A stretch of 50,576 nucleotides of DNA from Oscillospiraceae bacterium (lineage in GTDB: Bacteria > Bacillota > Clostridia > Oscillospirales > Oscillospiraceae). How positions within the stretch are numbered: the first letter of the stretch is position 1; every line of letters begins with the position of its first letter. The notes beneath the pieces were generated by a model. That model was given only the letters and a program-made list of their open reading frames with translations, was not told the DNA's origin and searched no databases. The position numbers were made by a program, and so were the translations under genes. The stretch is taken from positions 1 through 50,576 of the forward strand of contig CACYYN010000025.1 in NCBI GenBank assembly GCA_902778665.1, in the 5' to 3' direction. Positions 35,225 through 44,074 of the stretch are shown one piece after another.

Positions 35225-35581
35225 ATGCAGGAAGAAATCTATTTCCATGACCACGGGGATGGGGTTGTTCACAGCCATACAGGAAGCCCGGATAATGAAG
35301 ACCATCACCCACATTCGCATTCCCACACGCATACGCAGACCAAAGTAGTTGTCAATCGGCTTGCCAGGGCAATCGGTCATCTGGAGCATGTGAAGCGTAT
35401 GGTCGAGGACGGGCGTGACTGTACTGAGGTGCTGATTCAACTGGCTGCAGTGCGATCTGCTCTCAATAATACGGCTAAGATTATCATTAAAGATCATATA
35501 GAGCATTGTATTTCAGATGCGGACAGCGGGAATGAAGAGAGCCTGAAGGAACTGAATGAAGCAATAGACAAGTTCATATAG
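35225..35581 (+). CDS. csoR: CsoR/RcnR-family metal-sensing repressor with His-rich N-terminal tail
   Basis: 118 residues from the ATG at 35225; a TTG six bases earlier is possible. The four-helix DUF156 fold starts at VVVNRLARAIGHLEHVKRMV. Ligand residues Cys66, His91 and Cys95 have the exact spacing of the Cu(I) site of CsoR (C-X24-H-X3-C). The first 36 residues contain ten histidines (HDHGDGVVHSH, HHPHSHSHTH), unusual for CsoR and suggesting additional Ni, Zn or Co binding. No copper ATPase or chaperone is adjacent, so its regulon lies elsewhere or only itself is seen here. Confidence 0.9.
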   Translation: MQEEIYFHDHGDGVVHSHTGSPDNEDHHPHSHSHTHTQTKVVVNRLARAIGHLEHVKRMVEDGRDCTEVLIQLAAVRSALNNTAKIIIKDHIEHCISDADSGNEESLKELNEAIDKFI

Positions 35582-35586
35582 AATCA

Positions 35587-35625
35587 GCGGGTTTGCAATA
35601 CGAATGATGCGTAGTGCAAACCTGC
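35587..35625 (+). terminator. Probable csoR terminator
   Basis: GCGGGTTTGCA (35587-35597) pairs with TGCAAACCTGC (35615-35625) with one G-U pair; a TTTTTT run comes only 14 nt later, so termination may be weak. Confidence 0.45.
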
Positions 35626-35687
35626 TTCTGATATATGAGTTTTTTGAGGAATAATTCTATTTCATGGCTGAAGAGAAATGGATTCTG

Positions 35688-35716
35688 TTGACTCATACGA
35701 TGAAAAAAAGTATAAT
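35688..35716 (+). promoter_or_regulatory. xpaC promoter
   Basis: TTGACT (35688-35693), 17-bp spacer, TATAAT (35711-35716). Confidence 0.75.
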
Positions 35717-35757
35717 AAACAAACATGATCATGTTATCAGGGTGAGGTCAGGTTATA

Positions 35758-36972
35758 ATGGATAACAGAAACAACAGAAACAACGGAACGTCCGAATTTT
35801 TTTCCTGGTTTATCATTGCGCTATTGTTCGCTGGGGGAGGCTGGCCTATTGCACTGTTCCTCCTTTTTCGCAAACTGTTCTCTTCTGATGTTCCGAGGGA
35901 GCAACGCAGGGAAGCCCCTTCTCTTACCAAAGAGCAGGAGCTGAAGCAGCAGCAGGAAGAACTGGAGAAAATGAAAAAGAAACTCCAGCAGAAGGAGACA
36001 ACCCAGAAAGCGAAACAGGCAGTTCGTTCTATTCTGCAGTCTCCGAAAGAGAATAACAGCTCCTCCTGGCTGCTGATGATAGCCGGAGCTCTGATTATGG
36101 CGGGAGCTGTGTTCTGGGGGATTCCCACAGCTATTGAGGCAGGGGCTGCCTATTCCATCGGAACTGCGGTGGCTTCCTTGTTTGGCGGCGGATGCATGCT
36201 GGCAAGCGGTATTCTGATGAGAAGGGCTCTTCAGCGCTATTCTGCTTATCTCGCCATCATAGGCCCAAATGAAGCTGTAGAGATTGAGACGCTTGCAAAG
36301 AAGGTCGGGGTAAAACCAAAACAGGCAGAGCGAGATCTTCAAAAGATGATTGAGAAAGGCTACTTTGGAAAAAGTGCCTATATCAACAAAGAACTGGGCT
36401 ATATTTTCATGAGCAGCAGAGCGGATGAAGAGCTCACCAGAGCAAGAGCTGCAGCAATGGAAAAAACCCGGGAGACTTCCAAAAAAGAAGCTGTCAAACA
36501 GAGTGCCGAGGCGTATGATCAGATCCTTGACAAAATCAAAGCTGTGAATGATCGGATTCCGGACCCGGAAATGACAGAAAAGATTAACCAGATTGAATCT
36601 ATTACCAGGGAGATCTTTCGAGCGGTGGAACAGGCTCCTGAAAAGCGAGGCAAGATTGATCGTTTCATGAGTTATTTCCTGCCCACAACGCTCAAGCTCC
36701 TGGAGTCCTACGCCAACCTGGAGAAAACAAATATCGATGGCAAAAATATCAATCAGAGTATGCGCTCCATTGAGATTGCCATGGACACCGTGGTTGACGG
36801 TTTCCGGCATCAGCTTGATGAACTGTATAAGTCAGATGCTGTGTCCATCGAAACGGAAATTGACGTGCTCACAAAGATGATTAACCGTGAGACCGTTACA
36901 ACCAGACAGGAGTTCGGTCTCGGAGGACAGGCTGTTCAGACGGCTCCCCAACAGAAATCACAGAAAGATTAA
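35758..36972 (+). CDS. xpaC: XpaC-like membrane protein
   Basis: 404 residues. An N-terminal hydrophobic helix (about 16-38), a charged coiled coil (about 57-90), two further membrane segments (about 101-145), a winged-helix-like stretch (VEIETLAKKVGVKPKQAERD) and a long helical C-terminus including KIDRFMSYFLPTTLKLLESY match the XpaC (5-bromo-4-chloroindolyl phosphate hydrolysis) family. XpaC usually pairs with TelA (toxic anion resistance), which is absent here. Function is not established. The gene stands alone with its own promoter. Confidence 0.8.
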   Translation: MDNRNNRNNGTSEFFSWFIIALLFAGGGWPIALFLLFRKLFSSDVPREQRREAPSLTKEQELKQQQEELEKMKKKLQQKETTQKAKQAVRSILQSPKENNSSSWLLMIAGALIMAGAVFWGIPTAIEAGAAYSIGTAVASLFGGGCMLASGILMRRALQRYSAYLAIIGPNEAVEIETLAKKVGVKPKQAERDLQKMIEKGYFGKSAYINKELGYIFMSSRADEELTRARAAAMEKTRETSKKEAVKQSAEAYDQILDKIKAVNDRIPDPEMTEKINQIESITREIFRAVEQAPEKRGKIDRFMSYFLPTTLKLLESYANLEKTNIDGKNINQSMRSIEIAMDTVVDGFRHQLDELYKSDAVSIETEIDVLTKMINRETVTTRQEFGLGGQAVQTAPQQKSQKD

Positions 36973-37050
36973 TCGTTTTTGCATAAATAATTAAGGATAA
37001 CATCCTGTGGATTTATCCTGAAAAATCATTACTTTCATACAAGATGCTGA

Positions 37051-37079
37051 TTGACATTCTGGTCAGCTGATGATAATAT
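37051..37079 (+). promoter_or_regulatory. Promoter of the apbE-rnf operon
   Basis: Perfect TTGACA (37051-37056), 17-bp spacer, TAATAT (37074-37079), and a leader of about 45 nt. No promoter of similar quality was seen between here and 45.0 kb, so this may drive the whole electron-transfer operon. Confidence 0.75.
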
Positions 37080-37128
37080 GACGAAGATCGAATCTGTACG
37101 ATCAAATATAAACATAGGAGTTAGTAAA

Positions 37129-38127
37129 ATGAAAAAAATTCTTGCAATCACACTTCTTCTTTGCATGATGCTTGTCATGGGCGCATGGTCGGCTTCCGGG
37201 GAAGAGTACACTCTAGGTATGGGCGTTGTTGTCAGCACGGATTCTTCCAAGACCAACAATGCACAGGTTGATGCAACGGTTGCTGCCGTTGTTCTCGACA
37301 AGGACGGCAAGATTGCTGCCTGCCGTATTGACTGCGCACAGAGCAAGATGGATGTCACTGACGGCGAAGTCGATGCAGAGAAGGAATTCCTCTCTAAGGT
37401 CGAGCTGAAGGAAGACTACAATATGGTCAAGTTCTCCGATGCTACACTTGAGTGGTATCAGCAGGCTGCCAATTTCGAGGAATACTGTGTCGGCAAGACT
37501 GTTGAAGAGGTTCTTGCCGCTGAGACAGTTCTCAACGAGGAAGGCCACACCGTGTTTGTTGATGAAACACTCTATGCATCTGTTTCTATTTCTATCGCTG
37601 ATATGCAGCAGGCTGTCGCCAAGGCATGTGCTGACGATCAGGCTGTCACCTTCACCGCCAATGGCGAAGTGACCTTCGGTCTTGCCTGCAACACCGAAGC
37701 TACCGAGTCTGTTGCCGCCACCGACGATGCTGACGGTGTTGTCAAAATGTACACTGATTTCGCAGCAGCTGTTGTAGATGCTGACGGCAAAGTCGTCGCA
37801 AACCTCCAGGATGCCATCCAGCCCCAGATCGTCATCGACGTTGACGGCGAGATTGGCGACATCACCTTCCGCGGCACCAAGCGCGAGCTGAAGGAAGACT
37901 ACAACATGGTCAAGTTCTCCGATGCCACACTGGAGTGGTATCAGCAGGCTGCCAACTTTGAAGCCTTTGCCAACGGCAAAACGGCTGAAGAGCTCGCCGG
38001 TGTTGAGACGGTTGTTAACGAAGAGGGCCATCAGGTCTTTGCTGATGAAACACTGTACGCATCTGTCTCCATCAGTGTTGACGGCATGACTTCCGTTCTT
38101 CTCAAGGCGATCGATTACGCACGCTGA
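37129..38127 (+). CDS. Secreted two-repeat protein heading the apbE-rnf operon
   Basis: 332 residues from the ATG at 37129 (TAGGAG upstream). Signal peptide KKILAITLLLCMMLVMGAW, without a lipobox cysteine. The mature part is two homologous units of about 150 residues, each with a strand region (VAAVVLDKDGKIAACRIDCA / AAAVVDADGKVVANLQDAI), the helix YNMVKFSDATLEWYQQAANF, a GKT-VEEV / GKT-AEEL element and a closing LYASVSIS. The family is common in clostridia but has no assigned function that I know. Position before apbE and rnf suggests an extracytoplasmic redox or flavin partner; the SDAT in each helix is not the canonical flavinylation motif. Confidence 0.8.
   Translation: MKKILAITLLLCMMLVMGAWSASGEEYTLGMGVVVSTDSSKTNNAQVDATVAAVVLDKDGKIAACRIDCAQSKMDVTDGEVDAEKEFLSKVELKEDYNMVKFSDATLEWYQQAANFEEYCVGKTVEEVLAAETVLNEEGHTVFVDETLYASVSISIADMQQAVAKACADDQAVTFTANGEVTFGLACNTEATESVAATDDADGVVKMYTDFAAAVVDADGKVVANLQDAIQPQIVIDVDGEIGDITFRGTKRELKEDYNMVKFSDATLEWYQQAANFEAFANGKTAEELAGVETVVNEEGHQVFADETLYASVSISVDGMTSVLLKAIDYAR
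37402..37962 (+). repeat. Internal near-identical 78-bp repeat pair in the secreted protein gene
   Basis: Units 37402-37479 and 37885-37962 encode 26 identical residues (ELKEDYNMVKF...QQAANFE); the six base differences seen are all synonymous. The rest of the two domains has diverged more, so the segment was homogenised recently or is under strong selection. Confidence 0.9.
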
Positions 38128-38150
38128 GTTTTATCCCCAAAAAACAGGAG

Positions 38151-39227
38151 ATGGTTTCAATTCGTTTCGGCAGTCAGTTCCGTTTCTTCGCCCTGGTGAT
38201 TGCGGCATCACTGATTCTGACAGGATGCGGCGGACCGGTCCAGGAAGCGAAAGTAATTGAGCCGAAAGGGAAGGTTTATTTCACCTATTTCGATACAGTC
38301 TCCTACATCTATGATTATTCTGGCGATTCGGCAGAACGGTTTGATGACCGTTCTGCCGAAACAGCGCTTCTGCTGGAAGAATATCACCGGCTCTTTGATA
38401 TTTATCATGAATATGCCGGCATGAATAACCTTTGCACCCTCAATAAAAATGCCGGTGGAGAGGCTCTCGCTGTAGATGAAAAGCTGATCAATTTTCTCCA
38501 GTATGCCAAAGCAATGGAGGAACTGACCCACGGCGAGATGAATGTGATGCTCGGTGCTGTCCTGCGTTTGTGGCATGAGTGCAGGGAGGAAGCCTCATCT
38601 TCACCATCTGCGGCAAGAATTCCGACGGAAGAGGCTCTTCACGCTGCAGCCGAGCATACCTCAATTGACCTGTTGGAGATCGATGCAGATAATAAAACGG
38701 TGCGTATAGCAGACCCGGAGGCGTCCATTGACGTCGGCGCACTGGGAAAGGGTTACGCAACGGAAATGGCTGCCCGTATGCTTGAAGAACAGAACGCTCA
38801 GGGTTATGTGCTCAACATCGGCGGTAATATCCGCATTATCGGATCACGCCCGGACGGTACCGGATGGAAAACCGGGATCCGCAACCCGTCTGATCCGGAT
38901 GGCGCTTTTGCCATGCAGATCTATATTGCCGACACTGCATGTGTCAGCTCCGGCGTATATGAGCGGTTTTTCGTTGCAGAGGGAAAACGTTGGCATCACA
39001 TCATCGATCCGGACACGTTTTATCCGGCGGCTTATTACACCGCACTGACGGTCGTTACGAAGGACAGCGGCTTGGCTGACGCACTGTCTACAGCGCTGTT
39101 TTGTATGGATTATGAACAGAGCCGTGGTCTTGTGGATTCGCTGGATGGTGTTGAGGCATGCTGGTTCTTCGCAGACGGAGAATATCGTGAGACAGATGGT
39201 TTTGCAAAACTGATTGTAGAAAAATAG
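38151..39227 (+). CDS. apbE: FAD:protein FMN transferase (ApbE), lipoprotein
   Basis: 358 residues. Attaches FMN by a phosphoester bond to Ser/Thr of extracytoplasmic flavoproteins, needed for RnfD and RnfG. Lipobox LILTGC near residue 26 anchors it outside the membrane. Family motifs: YFDTVSYIYDY, the GEMNVMLGAVLRLW region, SIDVGALGKGYATEMAARML, NIGGNIRIIG, GWKTGIRNP, SSGVYERFF, HHIIDPDTFYPA. The AGGAG directly abuts the ATG at 38151, an unusually short spacing; no better start is seen. It lies 23 bp after the secreted repeat protein and 35 bp before rnfC. Confidence 0.95.
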   Translation: MVSIRFGSQFRFFALVIAASLILTGCGGPVQEAKVIEPKGKVYFTYFDTVSYIYDYSGDSAERFDDRSAETALLLEEYHRLFDIYHEYAGMNNLCTLNKNAGGEALAVDEKLINFLQYAKAMEELTHGEMNVMLGAVLRLWHECREEASSSPSAARIPTEEALHAAAEHTSIDLLEIDADNKTVRIADPEASIDVGALGKGYATEMAARMLEEQNAQGYVLNIGGNIRIIGSRPDGTGWKTGIRNPSDPDGAFAMQIYIADTACVSSGVYERFFVAEGKRWHHIIDPDTFYPAAYYTALTVVTKDSGLADALSTALFCMDYEQSRGLVDSLDGVEACWFFADGEYRETDGFAKLIVEK

Positions 39228-39262
39228 GTTTTTATTTTTTATAGGAAAGCAGGAATTAATCC

Positions 39263-40600
39263 ATGGCTTTATTTACCAAAAAGATCTCAGCAGTAAAAGT
39301 CCCTCATCATAAAAATACAGCTGCTGTTGCATCTGTTGTGGCCCCTCCGCCTCCGGAGGTGCTGATTCCAACCAATATGCAGTCCGGAGATGCCTGTGTG
39401 CCGATTGTTTCTGTGGGCGATAAGGTAAAGGTCGGACAGGTTATTGCGAAGGCAGGCAGCAGAAATTCAGTTCCGCTGCATGCGACTGTTTCCGGCACTG
39501 TTACAGCCATTGAACCCTATAAGCTGACCGGGCGTGCCGCCGAGGCAATCCGGATCCAATCTGACGGGAAAATGGAACGTGACCCATCCCTCGCACCGCC
39601 TGTAGTAAAAGATCTGGACAGCTTTCTCCAGGCTGTTAACGATTCAGGTGTGGTTGGTTTGGGTGGTGCAGCTTTTCCGGTATGGGCAAAGCTGGATGCC
39701 ATCCGGAAAAATCCCATCCCGACGGTGCTTGTCAATGGCGCAGAGTGTGAGCCGTATATCACAAGCGACCATCGCATGATGCTCGAGCATGCCGACTGGA
39801 TCAAAAAAGGCATTGAGCTTCTGAAAGAATATCTCCATTCGGAAGAATTCATTATCGGAATTGAAAAGAACAAACCGGATGCAATTGAACATCTGACGCA
39901 GGTTTTTGCAGGGGACAGTGCCGTACGCGTCATGCCGCTGGAAAGTGTTTACCCGCAGGGTGCAAAGCAGGTCCTGCTCTACAATGCTACCGGCAAGGTT
40001 GTCGGCCCCGGTCAGCGTCTGGCTTCACTCGGCGTGATCATTATCAATGTGACGAGCCTTGCCATGGTGGGCCGTTATTTCACTGACGGCACACCTCTGG
40101 TGAGCCGCAGCATCACGGTGGACGGTTCTGCTGTTTCGGAACCGAAAAATATTGAGTTTCCGATCGGCACGCCCATTTCCTATGTGTTTGAGCAGTGCGG
40201 TGGCCTGAAGAATTCACCGCGTAAGATTATTTACGGCGGCGCTATGATGGGCAAAACGGTGACAGATCTGAATGCACCTGTCCTCAAAGCAACCAACGCC
40301 ATCCTGGCGTTTGATGAGAAAGACAGCAGCAAGAAGCCTGCTGCTCCTTGCATTCACTGCGGCAGATGTGTGGAAGCTTGCCCGCTGAATCTGAATCCGA
40401 CTGAGTTCTCCCATGCAATGGAAATCGATGACGAGGACCGTCGTGCGGAAATTCTGAACAGAGAACAGGTCTCTCTGTGCATGGAATGCGGTTGCTGCTC
40501 CTTTGTCTGCCCTGCCCACAGGCCGTTGGCAGAAAACAATACCGCAGCCAGAGGTTTTATCCGGAAATACAACGCTGCAAAGAAAGAAGGAGGGAAGTGA
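39263..40600 (+). CDS. rnfC: Ion-translocating oxidoreductase complex subunit RnfC
   Basis: 445 residues, peripheral cytoplasmic subunit that oxidises or reduces NAD with FMN and two 4Fe-4S clusters. N-terminal lipoyl-like region with VSVGDKVKVGQVIAK, the GLGGAAFPVWAKL loop (NuoF-like), VLVNGAECEPYITSDHRMM and a C-terminal ferredoxin part with CIHCGRCVEACP and CMECGCCSFVCP. First of the five consecutive rnf genes. Confidence 0.97.
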   Translation: MALFTKKISAVKVPHHKNTAAVASVVAPPPPEVLIPTNMQSGDACVPIVSVGDKVKVGQVIAKAGSRNSVPLHATVSGTVTAIEPYKLTGRAAEAIRIQSDGKMERDPSLAPPVVKDLDSFLQAVNDSGVVGLGGAAFPVWAKLDAIRKNPIPTVLVNGAECEPYITSDHRMMLEHADWIKKGIELLKEYLHSEEFIIGIEKNKPDAIEHLTQVFAGDSAVRVMPLESVYPQGAKQVLLYNATGKVVGPGQRLASLGVIIINVTSLAMVGRYFTDGTPLVSRSITVDGSAVSEPKNIEFPIGTPISYVFEQCGGLKNSPRKIIYGGAMMGKTVTDLNAPVLKATNAILAFDEKDSSKKPAAPCIHCGRCVEACPLNLNPTEFSHAMEIDDEDRRAEILNREQVSLCMECGCCSFVCPAHRPLAENNTAARGFIRKYNAAKKEGGK

Positions 40601-40601
40601 T

Positions 40602-41540
40602 ATGGAAGTGAATCTGATCTCCTCGGCTTCGCCGCATATCCACAGCGGTTCATCAAGCCGTCTCATTATGGCGGATGTGATTATCGCTCTGCTTCCGGCA
40701 GCTGTCGCTTCTGTGATCCTGTTTGGTACGTATGCACTTTGGATGATCCTTGTGTGCATTGCCAGTGCTGTCGTGTCTGAGTTTGTCTTTAATGCCGTTA
40801 CCGCAAAAGAGCAGACGCTCGGGGATCTCAGTGCTGTCGTAACAGGGCTTCTGCTTGCACTGAATCTCAGTACCAATGTTGCACTCTGGCAGGGGGCTCT
40901 CGGAGCATGCTTTGCCATTTTTGTGGTAAAATGCCTGTTCGGTGGCATGGGTCATAATTTTGCAAATCCTGCCATTACTGCCCGTGTTTTTCTGCTTCTT
41001 GCTTTTTCATCCGTCGCCGGCGGCGCAAATCCGATCATCAACGCCGGGGTGGATGCTGTCAGCTCCGCTACACCGCTTGAACTGATTACACAGGGAAGCA
41101 CCGATGCACTCCCGGCCCTGAAGGACATGTTCCTCGGGCTTCGCGGTGGAACAATCGGCGAAACATGCATTCTTGCACTGCTGGTCGGTTATGTCTATCT
41201 TGTTGCCCGTAAGGTGATTAAGTGGTATATTCCCGCAATATTTGTCTGCACGGTGTTTGTCTGTTCCTGGATCATTACGGGAAGCCTGAATCTTGCTCTT
41301 TATGAGATTCTTTCCGGCGGTCTTATCCTTGGTGCAGTGTTTATGGCGACGGATTATGTCACAACGCCGATCCATGCCGGCGGGCGCATGCTGTTTGCTC
41401 TCGGCTGTGGGCTGATCACAGTGGCGATTCGGTTTGTGTTCTCCTATCCCGAAGGCGTTTCTTTCTCGATCCTCTTTATGAATATTCTCACCCCGTGGAT
41501 CGAAAAACTCACGCGCAACAGGCCGTTGGGAGGTGTCTGA
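40602..41540 (+). CDS. rnfD: RnfD, membrane flavoprotein subunit
   Basis: 312 residues from the ATG at 40602 (AAGGAGGG upstream), 1 bp after rnfC. About nine membrane helices. FMN is expected to be bound covalently to Thr157 in DAVSSATPLE, which matches the SGAT-type ApbE target except that Gly is Ser. GMGHNFANPAITARVFLLLAF and ATDYVTTPIHAGGR are family motifs. Confidence 0.96.
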   Translation: MEVNLISSASPHIHSGSSSRLIMADVIIALLPAAVASVILFGTYALWMILVCIASAVVSEFVFNAVTAKEQTLGDLSAVVTGLLLALNLSTNVALWQGALGACFAIFVVKCLFGGMGHNFANPAITARVFLLLAFSSVAGGANPIINAGVDAVSSATPLELITQGSTDALPALKDMFLGLRGGTIGETCILALLVGYVYLVARKVIKWYIPAIFVCTVFVCSWIITGSLNLALYEILSGGLILGAVFMATDYVTTPIHAGGRMLFALGCGLITVAIRFVFSYPEGVSFSILFMNILTPWIEKLTRNRPLGGV

Positions 41541-41541
41541 T

Positions 41542-42840
41542 ATGGAAGGTAAAAACAATGGTCTTGCCAGGGGCATTCTGACCCTGATCCTGATTGTGGC
41601 GGTTTTTTCCGGCATTCTTTACGGTGTCAATGCTTATACTGCTCCGATTATTGAATGGAATGATAATGCTGCACTTCTGGCCCCTCTTTACACGCTTCTT
41701 CCCGATGCATCCGGCTTTGAACTCTTGTATGACTATACTGCTCCGGAAAACTCCTCTCTGAAGGATGTTCCGTCAACCGTCCGGTATATCCATGCAATTT
41801 CAGAAAACGGCGGATATGCGCTGCAGCTTTCCACCACGGAAGGCTTTACCGGAGACCCGATTGATCTTTCGTTTGCTGTTGACGCTGACGGAAAAATTCT
41901 GAACGCACAGGTCGATGCCTATCCGGATACCAAGGATATGGGTGTTGACGAATATCCGCTCACCTATATCGGGCAGGATTCCGCTCTTGCCGATGTCAGC
42001 ATCGTTGCCGGCGTAACCTATTCTTCGTCTGCTTTCAGACGGGCAGTGGCGGATGGCTTCTTTGCTCTGACAGAGAATGGTCTTGTAGCCGAAGGGTATA
42101 AAGACCCTGTCCAGGCTTTAACGGAAGTTCTGCCGGTTGTTTTTCCGGGAATTGCCAATAATGCAGGTGTCGTCCAGACAGAGGAGATTCAGAGCACCGG
42201 AGACAAATTCAATTCTGCTATGAAATCGACCATCGATACCGGCGCTGCTTTCTTTGCAGGAGAAGGGGATGACCTTTATCTGATTACGGTCAATGCTTTC
42301 GGCACTGTCAAAGCCTATGATACCAAGGGGCGCGAGATTACAGATTCTGTTCCTGCTGAAGCCCTTGAACAGGCGAAGGCAGATGCTGCCGCATCTGCCA
42401 AAGACTTCCTGAAAAAAGATACCAGGGCTTTCAAAAAGCTGACGGGAGACGATATGGAGCTCACAGCTCTTTCTCTCGATACGTTCAACTCCGTGACGGG
42501 AGCTTACAAGCTCGTTTCCGGCGGAAATACCTACTACGGCTTTACCTCACGTACCTTTGGCTTCGGGGATATGGCAATCGTTACCCGTTATGTTCTGGAT
42601 GAAAACGGAGCAATCGTGAAAATGAATGCGGATGAGCTGATCCTTGAAAAAGATTACTTCTCCAACTATACGCTGGACGAAACATCCTATAAGGAAGGTT
42701 TCCAGGGCATTACAGAGAGTACCTTTACCGGGGATGAGACGCTTATTACCGGAGCTACAATGACGTCGAATGCGGTGAAGACCGCTGTGCAGGATATCTT
42801 TGAAGCCTTTCAGAATCTCAAAGAGAACGGAGGGATCTGA
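41542..42840 (+). CDS. rnfG: RnfG with two tandem FMN-binding domains
   Basis: 432 residues from the ATG at 41542, about twice the usual RnfG (about 200). One N-terminal membrane helix (GILTLILIVAVFSGILYGVN) and two FMN-bind domains outside the membrane. The second has the canonical ApbE target ITGATMTSNAV with Thr406. The first has the degenerate VAGVTYSSSAF with Thr159 retained. The doubled protein could carry one or two covalent flavins in series. It starts 1 bp after rnfD and ends 2 bp before rnfE. Confidence 0.93.
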   Translation: MEGKNNGLARGILTLILIVAVFSGILYGVNAYTAPIIEWNDNAALLAPLYTLLPDASGFELLYDYTAPENSSLKDVPSTVRYIHAISENGGYALQLSTTEGFTGDPIDLSFAVDADGKILNAQVDAYPDTKDMGVDEYPLTYIGQDSALADVSIVAGVTYSSSAFRRAVADGFFALTENGLVAEGYKDPVQALTEVLPVVFPGIANNAGVVQTEEIQSTGDKFNSAMKSTIDTGAAFFAGEGDDLYLITVNAFGTVKAYDTKGREITDSVPAEALEQAKADAAASAKDFLKKDTRAFKKLTGDDMELTALSLDTFNSVTGAYKLVSGGNTYYGFTSRTFGFGDMAIVTRYVLDENGAIVKMNADELILEKDYFSNYTLDETSYKEGFQGITESTFTGDETLITGATMTSNAVKTAVQDIFEAFQNLKENGGI

Positions 42841-42842
42841 TT

Positions 42843-43502
42843 ATGACGGAACATAAATCTTTGCGTATGCTTGCAGCGGAAAATCCTTCGATGATCCTTA
42901 TCCTGGGAATTTGCCCGCTCTTCGGTTCAACGGCTGATGTCCGTGCAGCGCTTGGCATGGGCTGCCTTGTGCTTGTGGCACTTCTGGCTTCCTCGTTGAT
43001 TATGGGGTTGTTGAAGCATTGCATTACCCGGCAGTTTGTCGTTCCTGCAGCTTTTCTGGTTTGCGCCGGTGTCGTCTCTGTTCTGGAGCTCCTCTTCCAT
43101 GCATGGTTCCCGGGGCTTTATCAGATTCTCGGTGTTTATGTTTCTGTGCTTTCGGTCAATCTTCTGCTCTTCGCTGCCACAGCAGACAGCTGTGAGCAAA
43201 GTGTTGAAAAAGCGATCAGTCAGGCTCTGGTGGTTGGGCTCATTTTCTTAGCCGTTCTGCTGTCGGCGTCCGTAATTTGTGAGGTGTTTGGTAATGCCAG
43301 CTTTGCAGGGATTGAGATCCCTGCACTGAAAGATTACAAAATCAGTGTGCTGGTTCAGCCAGGCGGCGCTCTGCTGACAGGGGCGTTTCTCGCAGCGGTG
43401 CTGAATGCGGTGGCAGAAAAAGCAACCTCATCCGAATCCGTTTCTGATTGGTTTGCTTCTTCCTTCGGAAATGCTGAAAAAAAGGAGGAGAGTGAGTCAT
43501 GA
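42843..43502 (+). CDS. rnfE: RnfE membrane subunit
   Basis: 219 residues, six membrane helices. ENPSMILILGICPLFGSTADV is the RnfE/NqrD N-terminal signature with the cysteine proposed to help hold an iron-sulfur centre within the membrane together with RnfA; the GLLKHCITRQFVVPAAFLVC and VSVLSVNLLLFA regions correspond to the other half-helices. It overlaps rnfA by 4 bp (ATGA). Confidence 0.95.
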   Translation: MTEHKSLRMLAAENPSMILILGICPLFGSTADVRAALGMGCLVLVALLASSLIMGLLKHCITRQFVVPAAFLVCAGVVSVLELLFHAWFPGLYQILGVYVSVLSVNLLLFAATADSCEQSVEKAISQALVVGLIFLAVLLSASVICEVFGNASFAGIEIPALKDYKISVLVQPGGALLTGAFLAAVLNAVAEKATSSESVSDWFASSFGNAEKKEESES

Positions 43503-44074
43503 TAGAAACCTATACTGTGAAATCCCTGATTCTGCTGGTCATCAGCGGTGTGCTGGCAGGCAACTTTGCACTGGAAAAGCTGATGGGTGCAGCTCCTGTT
43601 TTCGGCCTCTCCCGTAAGGAGAATAATCTCACAGCTCTTGGTGTCGGTGTGCTGGTTGTTATGCTCATTTCGGCGCCTTTACTCCGGGCAGTGAGGATGT
43701 TTTTCCTTGCTCCTGCAAATCTGCTCTTTCTGCAAAATATCTGCTTCACTGCGTTGATCCTGTGTGTGGCATATCTGGTGGCATGGCTTGCCGGTGCCCT
43801 TCTGAAACGGCCGATGGGACCATATTTTCTGATTCTTGCGGTTAACAGCGCTGTCTTTGGGCTGGCTGTCACTGCAGCGAGCGACGGTCTTTCTCTCACC
43901 GCAACAATGCTGACGGCACTCGGGGTCGGCCTTGGATATCTCTTCACGCTGTTTGTGTTTGCCGGCCTCCGGGAAAAGATTGATGATTTTTATGTGCCGA
44001 AGGCGTTTCGCGGCCTCCCGGTCCAGCTTCTGGCAGCAGCCATCATTTCCATGGCCCTGCTTGGTTTCAAATGA
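43499..44074 (+). CDS. rnfA: RnfA membrane subunit
   Basis: 191 residues, six membrane helices, inverted-topology partner of RnfE. LLVISGVLAGNFALEKLMGA and the central LLFLQNICFTALILCVAYLV (family cysteine) fit RnfA/NqrE. It overlaps the next gene by 4 bp. In usual Rnf operons rnfB follows rnfA; here it is replaced by a NusG-domain-II gene. Confidence 0.95.
   Translation: MIETYTVKSLILLVISGVLAGNFALEKLMGAAPVFGLSRKENNLTALGVGVLVVMLISAPLLRAVRMFFLAPANLLFLQNICFTALILCVAYLVAWLAGALLKRPMGPYFLILAVNSAVFGLAVTAASDGLSLTATMLTALGVGLGYLFTLFVFAGLREKIDDFYVPKAFRGLPVQLLAAAIISMALLGFK

Noticed and set aside
36993-37021. Terminator after xpaC
   Set aside because: AGGATAA/TTATCCT can pair, but the stem is short and AT-rich with no U run; not enough to call.
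37402-37962. Insertion element flanked by direct repeats in the secreted protein gene
   Set aside because: The repeat pair lies in frame in equivalent positions of two homologous protein domains; the interval codes for the same protein without transposase.
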